In this document: one piece after another, positions 47,735-59,179 of the stretch
Position numbering within the stretch: position 1 is the first letter of the stretch
Layout: each line of letters starts with the position of its first letter
The notes under the pieces: model-generated
The model's input: the letters and a program-made list of their open reading frames with translations, nothing else
Told to the model about the DNA's origin: nothing
Database searches by the model: none
DNA from: Drosophila miranda
Taxonomy: Eukaryota > Arthropoda > Insecta > Diptera > Drosophilidae
DNA: 64,000 bases
Direction: 5' to 3'
NCBI RefSeq assembly: GCF_003369915.1
Contig: NC_046674.1
Coordinates: 10,292,001-10,356,000, forward strand
Program-made: the position numbers and the translations under genes

Positions 47735-50563
47735 CTATTTCCGCTTTCTGCCGCCTCCACCTCCACGTCCACCTTTACCTCCTCCTCTACCGCCACCGCC
47801 ACCGCCAACTCCTCCTCTGCCTCCACCTCCACCTCTTCCTCCACCAGTTGCTTGAGCTCGAGGTCTTTGATCCTTCCTCATGCTGCGCTTGCGGTTCTCC
47901 ACTTTTCGCTCTGCGTTATCTTCGTTGCGCTTCTTGATGAACTCCAGGCGCATGCGGGACTTGACGATTTGCTCGGGTCGACGCAGCTCCTTGTCGGGGC
48001 CACCCATTCGTTTTTTAAGCTCCATCTTCACATTGTGGCGAGCGTGTCGGCTGACGGGGTAGCGCTGGGCATGGCTCAACGGCTTGCGGCTGTCCTCATC
48101 GTTGCCAGCGGTCTCACGCTCCACCTGCTCCTCGATCTTGGACCTATCCTTCCAATCCGTGTAGCGGCCCGTCTTGAAGGAAGCAGGAATCCAAGCGCCA
48201 GATTCGGTGCGAATTTTGTTGGCCCGAGGATCCTGCACGGACACCATTTTCTTCTTGATGCGGTCCCATTTCTTCAGCCCGGGCTTGTGCTTCGTGTCTT
48301 GTGCAGAGTTGCGATCCACAACCGAGAACTCGGCATTCTGCGCTTGTCGCTCGAACGTGTTGATGGCCAGACCATCCTCGGTGTGCTTGTCGGCCGACTG
48401 ATAGGGCACGTAATGCTCTGCGTCCTTGGTGTTGGCACTGCGCTTCTTCCTCTTTGGCTTCTCTTTGTACAGGTCATCCATGTGCAGACGTCGCTTCGGC
48501 GCCACGACCTTGTTAAATGTACTACTAATGGCCTCTTCATCGGCGGTGTCCATTCTGGCTGCGCTTGGCTCCTGTATTTCAGCGTCCCTTTGAGCCTCGT
48601 CAACATCCTCGTCAGCGCGCTGCTGTCGGAACTTTTTGATGACCTCCGCGTGCTCTGAGCGCTTTGTCTTCATCACAACGAATTGAGTGGACTTCTGTGT
48701 GCAGTTGAGCTCGAAAACGGTCTGCAACAAATAATCGAAGAAATTAGAGTGTTTGCTGGGAAAATAATGGGGGCTATCATACTCCACACGGCCTAAAGTT
48801 GCGCATTTTGACCAGTATGTCGTGCTTGTCCTCCTGCAACTTGCGCTCGGCAGCAGCCACCTCTTCCCGAGACTCACTCGACTGGCCATTGACCTCGGCG
48901 GCTTGGGCGAGCGCGGGAGCAGCGGTGAAGAAATCCTCCAGGGGCTTTAGTGCGTAGAATTTAATCTTCTTGACGCGCGCGTTCGCATCTGTGGAGGCCA
49001 CTGGACGCGAGCTCAAGTACTTCTTGTAGGCATTCTCGCTGGTGCGTAATACTCCGGCCTAAACAGAACAAGAGAAAAGCCATGAATAATGTGCAATACC
49101 ACTCGTATAACTACTTACTATATGGTGACTCTTCTTAATCTCGTTCACGCTCAGATGCTCCTCCTCCAGCAGGTCTTGTGGAATGGTGCCCATGGTGGAG
49201 CTGTCGTGGATATTGAAGGGCCTATTGAGGAACAAGTGCAGGTCCAGCAAGTGGGCAGTGTCATCGGTGGAGAATATGGAATACGCGGTGCCAGTACGTC
49301 CCGCTCGGGCACATCGTCCCACACGGTGCACAAAGAGCTTGGGCTTTCCCGGAAAGTGAAGGTTGACCACATAGTCCAGGCTTGGTATGTCGATTCCGCG
49401 CGCCGCCACGTCGGTGACTATCAGTACCGAAACCTTTTTGTTCACAAACTTGGCCGTGTTGATCTTACGCGCAGCTGGGTCCAGGCTGGAGTAGACGGAT
49501 GTGTTGGAGATGCCAGCTTCCCCGAGTATAAAGGAAATCAGTTCAACGTGATGCTGTGTGCCGGCAAACACCACGGTTTGCGACTCCTTGGGGATAACAT
49601 ATTTGAGCAGAACCACGAGGGCTGTGTAGCGGTCATCGGGCCGGCAATGTAGAAACTTTAAGGCCAATGCGTCTGGCAGTTTTGACTCCACATCCAAGCG
49701 TATGAGGACTGGATCATTCAATCCGGCGCGTGCAAAGTCCACTAATAGCTTGGGCAGCGTAGCGGAGAACATAACCATTTGGCGTGTAGCAGGCAGTCGA
49801 TGCAACGTTTCATTCAACTGCTCGCCGAAGCCCATTTCAAAGAGGCGATCGGCTTCATCAAACACTACATAATCTGCAAAGATGAAGGTAGACATTGGTT
49901 ATTGGCGTTATGCATTTGCGCACAAGCAGGGGGCCCAAATACTGACCTATGGAGTTTAACTTTAGGTCCATTTCAACGCACAGATGGAGGAAACGGCCCG
50001 GCGTGGCGACAATAACATCCGGGCATGTGTGGATAGCCGAGAACTGCGAGTCCATTGAGTCGCCACCCAGTACCAGAATGGTCTTCAGCTCCATAAAACG
50101 ACCCAGTTCCTTGATAAACTTGTATGTTTGCACTGCCAACTCCCGAGTGGGCGATAGTATCAAGGCGCGAGCGCCCTTTGTTGGATCGCGACGCTGCAGC
50201 TTCTCGAACAGAGGTATCAAGAAGCACGCTGTTTTGCCAGAGCCAGTTTTGGCCATGGCGACAACATCTCGTCCCTCCAAGATGAGTGGAATGGTCTTCC
50301 TTTGAATAGGCGTGGGCACTTTGTAGCCGCGTTTTGTGATGCCTTTGATTAGTTCAAAGCCCAGACCCATGGACTGAAACCCGCCGCTTTTCTTTGATTT
50401 GGGTTTACTCTTGAGGATGTCGTCGCCCCGTCCACCGCCACCCGCATCGTTGTCCAACGAAGGAAAACCAGGTATCTCATCTGATTGCTTTTTACCCTGT
50501 CGGAAGAGAACATTTCAATTTCATTGTCGCGCAATTTTTATTTATTTCCATTCTCCTTACCAT
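47735..50563 (-). CDS. CG32344: DEAD-box RNA helicase, DDX54/Dbp10 type (copy D, intact)
   Basis: Second uninterrupted copy. Five exons at the positions of copy A shifted by 18,300: 50563-50561, 50496-49947, 49873-49119, 49058-48783, 48721-47735; 856 residues expected. All helicase motifs are identical to A. It carries DRS and the Val-containing tail (like B), Glu in SREE (like C), AAPALAQ (like B and C) and a private Ala (EPSAARMD). Codon 491 is GAG (48896-48894). It is the copy nearest the intact Atac3 gene, so unit D plus the full gene best resembles the ancestral gene order. Whether A or D, or both, is the main source of protein cannot be told from sequence. Confidence 0.92.
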
Positions 50564-50589
50564 TTTGCCTACACGTGCAACGGGTGGGT

Positions 50590-50622
50590 TATCGATATAG
50601 CTATATCGATACTATATCGATT
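50590..50622 (-). promoter_or_regulatory. DRE cluster and palindrome, copy D promoter
   Basis: Two perfect DREs in a 22-base palindrome (50590-50611) plus a third TATCGATT, 27 bases upstream of the copy D ATG. Confidence 0.7.
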
Positions 50623-51110
50623 CACAAATGTCATACTACACTCGATATTTGTCGACGCTAGATTTAATTTTCGGGTACAAATTTAAATAATTCGACTAAA
50701 TGCAGTGCAGACTTCTTTAGGAGTTTGCAGGTGTTGTCGACATTCGTTCCCCTGAACACCAGAGGCATGTCTCGGGTGTCGTGTGTCCTCCGCCACGGCC
50801 TTAATCTGCCCTCAATACCCAGCCACAGCCAGCATTAAAACAAAAATGTTTCATATTAATACAAATCTGTTAGAAAATTTTATGAAACCGCTCAAACAAT
50901 TTGTGTTTAGCAACTGAACTTAAACTTAGCTGATTAGCTTAATAAACTATTTTTAAAACGTAACTTAGCTGTTGAGCTCCTCCATTAGAAAACTGTACGC
51001 CGATACGTACGGCAGCAGTCAATATAGTGACATATTAAATAAAAAGTTCCCTCCGGTGGTATGCACTAGTGCTATCCGCTATTAACATAGAAGTTTATTC
51101 TAGGTCCTAA

Positions 51111-53216
51111 CTACAAGTCGCCTAAATAATCGATTTCTGCCTCGCGAATTAACACAAGATGCTCCAAGCGGTCAATGCGCTTCACCATTTGCTCCTTTTC
51201 TCGGTGAAAGGAATCCACCCGCCGGCGCGATTCCTCGTTCTGCCGTCGAAGCTCGTGCAGTTCCCGACAAATTTCAGAAGAAGTCAGCAGCGGCATTACA
51301 TTAGCGCCCTTTGCGCCGAGCTTTGCTACGTTGCCCACAGCCTTGCTGGCAACTCCGTTGCTTGTTGTCCCGAGGGCAGCTCCAGCTGCTGGGGATGGAC
51401 GCAGCTGTATTGTCTGCACGGTGGCCACTTGGCCCCTCAGCGTGCTCGCCGTAGCGGGATTCGCCGCGGGGGCCTGCTGGGACGATGGGGAAATAACGTC
51501 TTTCAGCAGATGCTGCTGCTCATCCAGCATGCTGGGTTCCAGGGTTCTCTGAACGGATGGAAGTTTCAGCTAAAAGTAGACAAGATGATGACCATGATGA
51601 GCTTTACTTTCGTACATTCAAGCATAGCGGCGCTTAGGAGAAATTAAACCAAACTAATCTTAGCAATAGAAAGCCAAAACAACGCCACCACAAACCTGAC
51701 GAGACTGAAGCTGACGCATGTTCACCACTTTGGTGCCATCGGGGAGCTGACGTACCATTCCAGAGCTTTGACCATGTATAGAAGATGAAAAATAAACACG
51801 ATTAGACAGGCTGCTGGCAAGTAACGAGGATGCCGGCCTACCTTGCCAATGATGCGGGTATTTTTTGTAAGGACTTTGGCTGATTGTCCGTCCCGCCAAG
51901 TTTCTTAAAATCAGTCAACGAGATTATGCGTATGTTCTGCTTAGAAAAAGAACGTTAGTAATGGTGTTACGTAGAGGGAACCACCACATGGGTCTGTCTA
52001 CCTTGTTCTTGGACACCCCATGCGGATTGGACGACGCTGGCTCCTTTTGCTTGATGACATTCATCCGAATCTTCTGAGGGGGCGAGTTATTGGGGGTTAG
52101 ACGAAGACCCGCATTTGGGCTTTTGCTGGCACTTCCATTCACATATTGCTTGATGTTTATGCTCGACTTTGTTTCGTGCAACAGCATACGGCCTCCTTCG
52201 GAGAGCACGAGCTGTCGACCGTTTTGCAATGCCGTATTCAACATTTCCTTGGAGGCGTCGTCGTCGTTCTCCTGCATCATGTCTGCAATGCCGTGGGTCT
52301 TGAGCATGTTCAACGCGGAGTTGCCCAACACGTTAGTGTCTGCAAAAGGACAAATTGGTTGCTACATTTTTTCTGATTTAATTAATAATGTTTACTTACG
52401 GCCGCGGAGGTTTTCCAGGACATCCATTCTTTCTTCGACTGACATTTCTGTATCGTCATTCCTTTTGGTGTCCCCGGGCTCGTTCATTATTGAATTGACC
52501 GCCTCACTGGTTTCCTTCTACGAATCAAATATAATACATAATATTAATAGTTAGCCTTCTGACTGGCATTCATTGGGTGTTTGTTAATTCTCTACCGTCC
52601 AAAGTGTGGGGTATTATGGGACGGGACAATTCGGAGCTTGGAGCAATTTTGTAGCAACCAAATATGGAATATTTGAGGTACATACTCTGCTTTTATGCGT
52701 CTGCCGCTGGAATCGGTTTATCGCATTCGTCGGTAGTGAGAAATCGTATATCGATAGGTTGATAAGTAAGCGTAAAAACTAGGGACTCACGGAAACTAAG
52801 AGTATACTGTACACACACACACATACACACACACAAAACTCTGTTCGGCACTCACCTCCGTTTCCTCGTTAAACTTTCGACTGGCCTGGGCCTGCCGCGC
52901 CGCCTCCAGTTCCGCCAACACATCCGCCTGTTCAGTGTACACGGCCAATGCAATTGGGGTCTTGCCGAATTTCGAAACTAGCGACACATCCGCCTGGCAT
53001 TTTAGTAACATTCGCACAATGGTTTTGTGCTTCTTCTCCACGGCCCAATGAAGCGGCGTCATTCGAAGCTGTGCGATGGGACATAGTCACGTTATTGAAT
53101 CATGGTAAAACTCGTTTCTTACCATGTCTCGAGAATTGACGCTCCACTTGAGCGCCAACAATAAGCTGACTACTCGCTCGTGGCCGTAGTAGCAGGCTAA
53201 ATGCAGAGGCGTTCTG
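51111..53216 (-). pseudogene. Atac3 copy L3, 5'-truncated
   Basis: Exons 8 to 3 plus 94 bases of exon 2, ending at J2 (CAGAGG at 53217-53222). It lies directly 3' of the full-length gene, so read-through from the latter would enter it. Exon 8 has QVATVQ and NEESRRR like S2. All three L copies encode ALKWSVN in exon 2 where the full gene has ALKCSVN. Intron 3 DRE at 52749-52756. Confidence 0.85.
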
Positions 53217-53526
53217 CAGAGGCCGCCACGGCCTTAATCTGCCCTCAATACCCAGCCACAGCCAGCATTAAAACAAAAATGTTTCATATTAATACAAATC
53301 TGTTAGAAAATGTTATGAAACCGCTCAAACAATTTGTGTTTAGCAACTGAACTTAAACTTAGCTGATTAGCTTAATAAACTATTTTTAAAACTTAACTTA
53401 ACTGTTGAGCTCCTCCATTAGAAAACTGTACGCCGATACGTACGGCAGCAGTCAATATAGTGACATATTAAATAAAAAGTTCCCTCCGGTGGTATGCACT
53501 AGTGCTATCCGCTATTTACATAGAAG

Positions 53527-53532
53527 TTTATT
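53527..53532 (-). terminator. Poly(A) signal of full-length Atac3
   Basis: AATAAA on the minus strand, 12 bases after the stop codon. The same hexamer follows the stop in the other Atac3 copies. Confidence 0.6.
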
Positions 53533-53544
53533 CTAGGTCCTAAA

Positions 53545-56072
53545 CTACAAGTCGCCTAAATAATCGATTTCTGCCTCGCGAATTAACACAAGATGCTCCA
53601 AGCGGTCAATGCGCTTCACCATTTGCTCCTTTTCTCGGTGAAAGGAATCCACCCGCCGGCGCAATTCCTCGTTCTGCCGTCGAAGCTCGTGCAGTTCCCG
53701 ACAAATTTCAGAAGAAGTCAGCAGCGGCATTACATTAGCGCCCTTTGCGCCGAGCTTTGCTACGTTGCCCACAGCCTTGCTGGCAACTCCGTTGCTTGTT
53801 GTCCCGAGGGCAGCTCCAGCTGCTGGGGATGGACGCAGCTGTATTGTCTGCACGGTGCCCACTTGGCCCCTCAGCGTGCTCGCCGTAGCGGGATTCGCCG
53901 CGGGGGCCTGCTGGGACGATGGGGAAATAACGTCTTTCAGCAGATGCTGCTGCTCATCCAGCATGCTGGGTTCCAGGGTTCTCTGAACGGATGGAAGTTT
54001 CAGCTAAAAGTAGACAAGATGATGACCATGATGAGCTTTACTTTCGTACATTCAAGCATAGCGGCGCTTAGGAGAAATTAAACCAAACTAATCTTAGCAA
54101 TAGAAAGCCAAAACAACGCCACCACAAACCTGACGAGACTGAAGCTGACGCATGTTCACCACTTTGGTGCCATCGGGGAGCTGACGTACCATTCCAGAGC
54201 TTTGACCATGTATAGAAGATGAAAAATAAACACGATTAGACAGGCTGCTGGCAAGTAACGAGGATGCCGGCCTACCTTGCCAATGATGCGGGTATTTTTT
54301 GTAAGGACTTTGGCTGATTGTCCGTCCCGCAAAGTTTCTTAAAATCAGTCAACGAGATTATGCGTATGTTCTGCTTAGAAAAAGAACGTTAGTAATGGTG
54401 TTACGTAGAGGGAACCACCACATGGGTCTGTCTACCTTGTTCTTGGACACCCCATGCGGATTGGACGACGCTGGCTCCTTTTGCTTGATGACATTCATCC
54501 GAATCTTCTGAGGGGGCGAGTTATTGGGGGTGAGACGAAGACCCGCATTTGGGCTTTTGCTGGCACTTCCATTCACATATTGCTTGATGTTTATGCTCGA
54601 CTTTGTTTCGTGCAACAGCATACGGCCTCCTTCGGAGAGCACGAGCTGTCGACCGTTTTGCAATGCCGTATTCAACATTTCCTTGGAGGCGTCGTCGTCG
54701 TTCTCCTGCATCATGTCTGCAATGCCGTGGGTCTTGAGCATGTTCAACGCGGAGTTGCCCAACACGTTAGTGTCTGCAAAAGGACAAATTGGTTGCTACA
54801 TTTTTTCTGATTTAATTAATAATGTTTACTTACGGCCGCGGAGGTTTTCCAGGACATCCATTCTTTCTTCGACTGACATTTCTGTATCGTCATTCCTTTT
54901 GGTGTCCCCGGGCTCGTTCATTATTGAATTGACCGCCTCACTGGTTTCCTTCTACGAATCAAATATAATACATAATATTAATAGTTAGCCTTCTGACTGG
55001 CATTCATTGGGTGTTTGTTAATTCTCTACCGTCCAAAGTGTGGGGTACTATGGGACGGGACAATTCGGAGCTTGGAGCAATTTTGTAGCAACCAAATATG
55101 GAATATTTGAGGTACATACTCTGCTTTTATGTGTCTGCCGCTGGAATCGGTTTATCGCATTCGTCGGTAGTGAGAAATCGTATATCGATAGGTTGATAAG
55201 TAAGCGTAAAAACTAGGGACTAACGGAAACTAAGAGTATCCTGTACACACACACACATACACACACACAAAACTCTGTTCGGCACTCACCTCCGTTTCCT
55301 CGTTAAACTTTCGACTGGCCTGGGCCTGCCGCGCCGCCTCCAGTTCCGCCAACACATCCGCCTGTTCAGTGTACACGGCCAATGCAATTGGGGTCTTGCC
55401 GAATTTCGAAACTAGCGACACATCCGCCTGGCATTTTAGTAACATTCGCACAATGGTTTTGTGCTTCTTCTCCACGGCCCAATGAAGCGGCGTCATTCGA
55501 AGCTGTGCGATGGGACATAGTCACGTTATTGAATCATGGTAAAACTCGTTTCTTACCATGTCTCGAGAATTGACGCTGCACTTGAGCGCCAACAATAAGC
55601 TGACTACTCGCTCGTGGCCGTAGTAGCAGGCTAAATGCAGAGGCGTTCTGTCCACCTTTGTTTTGGCGTCCATATTGATGCCGCCCTGTAGAAGTATTTC
55701 ACAGATTTCCAGTTGATTGTTCATGGCAGCAAAGTGCAGCGCGGACATTCCCAGCCAGTCGGAGGCAAAGGGGGCTCCATGTGCAAGCGTCGTTTTGACG
55801 CCAGTCACATCGCTGTCCCTTGCGCATTGAAGCAGTTGCTTTCCCAGGTCAACAACAGTTGATGTTCCAGACCCATTGCCCTTCTTTAGTTGGTGTTCCC
55901 CTTCGGTCCGCTAGACAACCGAAAAACGTTAATTTAGTCTCGATATGATTATCTTGCTACTTACAATTTCGTAGTGAAGCAAGTTGGACTGCTCAGTGGG
56001 ATCCATTGGATACACATTTCCATCCGCTCGGAGTGTAGCGACAACCTTGCTGGGGCCGCCTTGGCTCTGCAT
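53545..56072 (-). CDS. Atac3: Ankyrin-repeat, coiled-coil GABP-beta-like protein (full-length copy)
   Basis: Eight exons join in phase: 56072-55965, 55910-55557, 55502-55290, 54951-54834, 54773-54436, 54370-54276, 54247-54130, 54003-53545; 600 residues. The N-terminal half (about 55-190) has ankyrin repeats in the GABPB pattern: LGKQLLQCARD, HGAPFASDWLGMSALHFAA, AKTKVDRTPLHLACYYGHE, MTPLHWAVEKKHK, SKFGKTPIALAV. Residues about 545-596 form a coiled coil (ELHELRRQNEELRRRV...). I equate it with Atac3 (CG32343), a subunit of the fly ATAC histone acetyltransferase complex, from the GABPB similarity and its place next to CG32344; the symbol is from memory. Private changes in this only complete copy are Cys in KKLCGTD (Gly elsewhere) and Cys in ALKCSVN. 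A DRE lies 210 bases upstream. Confidence 0.85.
55183..55190. promoter_or_regulatory. Intronic DRE in Atac3 intron 3
   Basis: Perfect TATCGATA inside intron 3. Equivalent sites lie in L1 (34449-34456), L2 (45834-45841) and L3 (52749-52756). In the L copies, which lack exon 1 and its promoter, this is the only DRE upstream of the remaining coding exons. Confidence 0.45.
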
Positions 56073-57197
56073 TTTAGCATGCAAACACTTTCAGCAGCAC
56101 GATGAACCTCTTAGTAAGCATACCTGTAAGCTGATTTTCTGATAAAATAAGCCAATCGCCTCGACAAAAATAAATGTTTATGTTTTCCAACTAAATTTGC
56201 CAGGGATGTGGAATCTGCCGATATACTTTTCAGCACGATGGTCTTGCAGCCCTAGTTGTACAGCTATATAAACAGTGTTGCTATCGATAACACTTGAACG
56301 ATAGTGGCAGTTGATATACATTTTTAAATTTCACGCTCAGGCACATTTTTTTTATCTTTTTTTTTAATATGCAGCTGTTAGTTTTAAAACAAGACAGTAC
56401 AGACAGATTGCTGTAATCAGCAAAAAAAAAAAACAGCAAAAACGTATACATAATTGTGCAGAGTTGCTTTCTTTCTTGTGGGAGCCCTGCATATATTGAT
56501 ACATATCACCGACACAATGTCATATCTTATCACCGATACAATGCCAGAACACGAGCTGTTTATTTCGTGTAGTATTATTCTAGTAAGTAACTTCAGCGGT
56601 CGAATTCGGTTTAATTTAATTTTAGCGCAGTGAACTTACATTTTTCCACATGTACGTAAAATAAAAATAAAAATTGTACATACATATGTACTAGGTAGCC
56701 GTTGGGCGTTAGGCGTTAGCCGTTATACGTGCGCCCAAAATCATTATCCACCTTCATTATCCAATACTGCTTCGTCCTAGTGCTTATCATTACATTTTTC
56801 AAGGGTTTGTCATTCACTGACAATGTACTTTTATTAGCTGGCACATATTCCAAGAAAGTAATTCTGAAAAAATGTTTCTACCAGCGCAATTATGTACATT
56901 ATCAATCTGACGTCATGTGTTTGATAAAGATAACTGTAAATGAGACAAATTTTTGTGCCTTGGTTTCGAACAGATAAGATAAATACGTACGTATTTTATA
57001 GCATACCTGTTAGCCGCAACTAACCTATGTACACACATGTGTATATTTAAACATGTTTTGTTTACATATTACTGGGGTGCAGGGCTATAGGCAGAAAAAA
57101 CTGTACTCTCTCTCTCTCTCTCTCAAAACTCTTTCAATACAAACCCTTCGTTTCTATCATCATTATTTTCAGATACGTCTAAGAATCCTATATAACT
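56073..57197. other. Divergent intergenic region, Atac3 / methuselah-like gene
   Basis: Separates the Atac3 start (minus) from the GPCR start (plus). Contains a DRE, a (TC)n run at about 57105-57124 and near-duplicate short motifs (ATATCACCGACACAATG and CTTATCACCGATACAATG, about 56504-56540). Open frames here lack coding features. Confidence 0.65.
56282..56289 (-). promoter_or_regulatory. DRE in the Atac3 promoter
   Basis: Perfect TATCGATA 210 bases upstream of the Atac3 ATG, next to CTATATAA (about 56264-56271). Confidence 0.55.
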
Positions 57198-59076
57198 ATG
57201 AAGCTTTATTCTTTACAAGCCATCGTTATGGTCTATTTAACAACATACCCTAGCACTTTATTAGTATTGGCTCAAACAACCGACCAGTACAGTGCAAACA
57301 AATTAAGGTAAGAATACAATTTTAAAAATATATACAATATTTACCATACCTTCCATTTCCTCTTATTTTAGTAATATTGAGGGTATAGACAATGTAACGA
57401 CAAGTGAGCCTTTGGACCCAACGTTTTCTTTGAGTACCTCCGTCGAGAAAAGTTCTTCAACCGAATCGAGCACATCGACGTCTTTGGGGCCAGCCGACTG
57501 TTCGCAACGGGAGAAGAACAGAGCACAGCCAGTAGCAAAGACTTCTTCACGCCTTCGAAAATGCTGTCCGCTTGGGGAAAACCTGGACATCTATCGGGAA
57601 AATCAAAGTGATTCGATGTGCGACAATGGCATACTAAAGTTTGAACCGACTGTAATAAGCGCAGTTCTGTTTGATAATTGCATTGAAGATCTGGAAATTG
57701 AAACGATTCTTGACTATGATATTGGAAACCCATGTAACAGGTAAGTCGATCTCCAACTTGTTGTTTTTTTCAAGCACTACAATGGCCTTTACTTCAAGAG
57801 CAGCTCCTTTCAATATGACGATGAAGAGGATGTTTTCTTTGTGCTACAAGATGGATCGCTGTTGATTATCGATCATGACAACGAATCCTACACCGTCGAA
57901 GAAAACTACTGCCTGGATATTGACAAGACGGGACATTTATTTGCCTTCACGTGCATCACTCAAGTCGAAGAACAAATTGCATTTGCAAAAGTAATTGCCC
58001 TTTTTTGACCAATTGGCCCAATAATTGGTTCCCGACTAACGTTGCCTTTCTTACTCTTTCTTTTAGGTGGTAATGGTGGCGGTCCTAATGCTAATATCCA
58101 TGCCCTGCCTGCTCCTAGTCAGCTATTTGCATCTGACCCTTCGTTTGCTGCGGAACTTGCACGGTCTCTGCCTGAGTTTGATGTCTCTGTGCTTGGCCTC
58201 GGGCTACTTTGTGCACTCTGTTGTGCACATCTACGGGATTCCGTACACCGGATTCATTGGCTACGTTATACAGTTCTTCATACTAAGCTATTTCTTTTGG
58301 TACTTCTGCGTATGCTTCAACGTACTCTTCAACGTGTGGTACAAGCTGCCCTGCTGCATACAACTGAGCAAGTCGTGGGCCACCATTAATTTCGTGTCCT
58401 ATTGTTTGATTGCCTTCACGGGACCGGCTACTTTGGTTACGCTTACGGTGCAGAAGGGATTGCCGGGGATGCCATCGTACTTTCTGCAAGGCCTTACGGA
58501 ATCTATCCGAGAATCACAGCGCTACTTCATACCTCCTGTATCCACAATTCTAATTTGTAGTTTTTTGGTAAGCTACAGCTGCTGATGGATGGATTACCAT
58601 TATATACGCTGACATCTTCCAGGTTAACGTAATATCGTTCTTCGGCTTTCAACGCATTAATGGCTATACAAAGGCAGAGAAGAATGACCATGCTGGACCA
58701 ACTGATGCCATATTCGATCAGCAAAAATACGAAGATGTGAAAAAGGAGTAAGCGGACCTTGCATCTGTCTGAGACTTGAGCAATCCTTACTGTATTCTTT
58801 TAACCTGTTTTCAGTGCGAAATGCGTTTGTCTACTGGGCATCATTATGATAGTAAGCTGGCTACTGGAAATAATCACATTTTACTCGGGATCCAACTCCA
58901 AGTACCTGGTTCTCTGCGATATGGTGAATGGCCTGCAGGGAGTGTGGGTTTTGCTCATTTTTCTTGTGGTCCGCAGACGTCGCACAATCATTTTGCGCTG
59001 GTGGTACGATCGCGGCTCTCATAAGATCGAGGGTACAGAGCTGCAGGAGCTCGATAAAAGTGGGAATCATATATAG
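57198..59076 (+). CDS. Methuselah-like GPCR with a shifted splice acceptor
   Basis: Exons: 57198-57307 (signal peptide, MKLYSLQAIVMVYLTTY), 57372-57740, exon three ending 57990, 58067-58567, 58623-58747, 58815-59076. The ectodomain has the Mth cysteine pattern (CCPLGENLDIY, NPCN, DGSLLIIDHDNESYTVEENYCL). Seven hydrophobic segments follow from about 58067 to 59000 (first VVMVAVLMLISMPCLLL, last GVWVLLIFLVV), then a short tail RRRRTIILRWW. Expected length is about 527 residues. Oddity: exon two ends phase 2 (AACAG, donor GTAAGT), and the conserved frame HYNGLYF needs acceptor AG followed by GCAC. The sequence is TTTCAAGCAC, so the only AG lies one base too far and shifts the frame. In-frame cryptic acceptors end at 57800 and 57803. 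D. melanogaster has several mthl genes in this region; I cannot say which this is. Confidence 0.8.
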
Positions 59077-59127
59077 TAGTTGTAGTTGTAGTGCCCCGTA
59101 TGCCCTCTTGTATAATAATAATAGAAA

Positions 59128-59133
59128 AATAAA
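59128..59133 (+). terminator. Poly(A) signal of the methuselah-like gene
   Basis: AATAAA about 52 bases after the stop codon. Confidence 0.6.
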
Positions 59134-59173
59134 CATAGTTACCATAATTTTATAATATGCATATAAATTGTTG

Positions 59174-59179
59174 TTTATT
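59174..59179 (-). terminator. Poly(A) signal of DIP2
   Basis: AATAAA on the minus strand about 350 bases after the DIP2 stop; only about 40 bases separate it from the convergent GPCR signal. Confidence 0.5.

Larger units (their letters stand above)
29032..53222. repeat. Tandem array of a CG32344 + Atac3 segmental duplication
   Basis: Four head-to-tail units start at 29032, 35943, 40425 and 47332. Units A and C (about 6.91 kb) contain CG32344, an Atac3 copy lacking its 5' end (L) and an Atac3 3' stub (S). Unit B (4,482 bases) lacks L. Unit D contains CG32344 and L, and is followed by full-length Atac3. Equivalent CG32344 stop codons are spaced 6,911, 4,482 and 6,907 bases. Atac3 stop codons are spaced 2,429, 4,482, 4,482, 2,425, 4,482 and 2,434. 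Copies differ at only a few sites per kilobase by eye. J1 joins Atac3 exon 7/intron 6 to the CG32344 3' flank; J2 joins Atac3 exon 2 to the Atac3 3' flank. Confidence 0.95.

Noticed and set aside
29032-53222. Array regarded as satellite DNA or a CRISPR-like repeat
   Set aside because: Units are 4.5-6.9 kb and contain intron-bearing genes; this is a eukaryotic segmental duplication.
57053-57253. Plus-strand frame overlapping the (TC)n run upstream of the GPCR
   Set aside because: No similarity to receptors, overlaps simple repeat, and the signal-peptide ATG at 57198 in another frame fits better.
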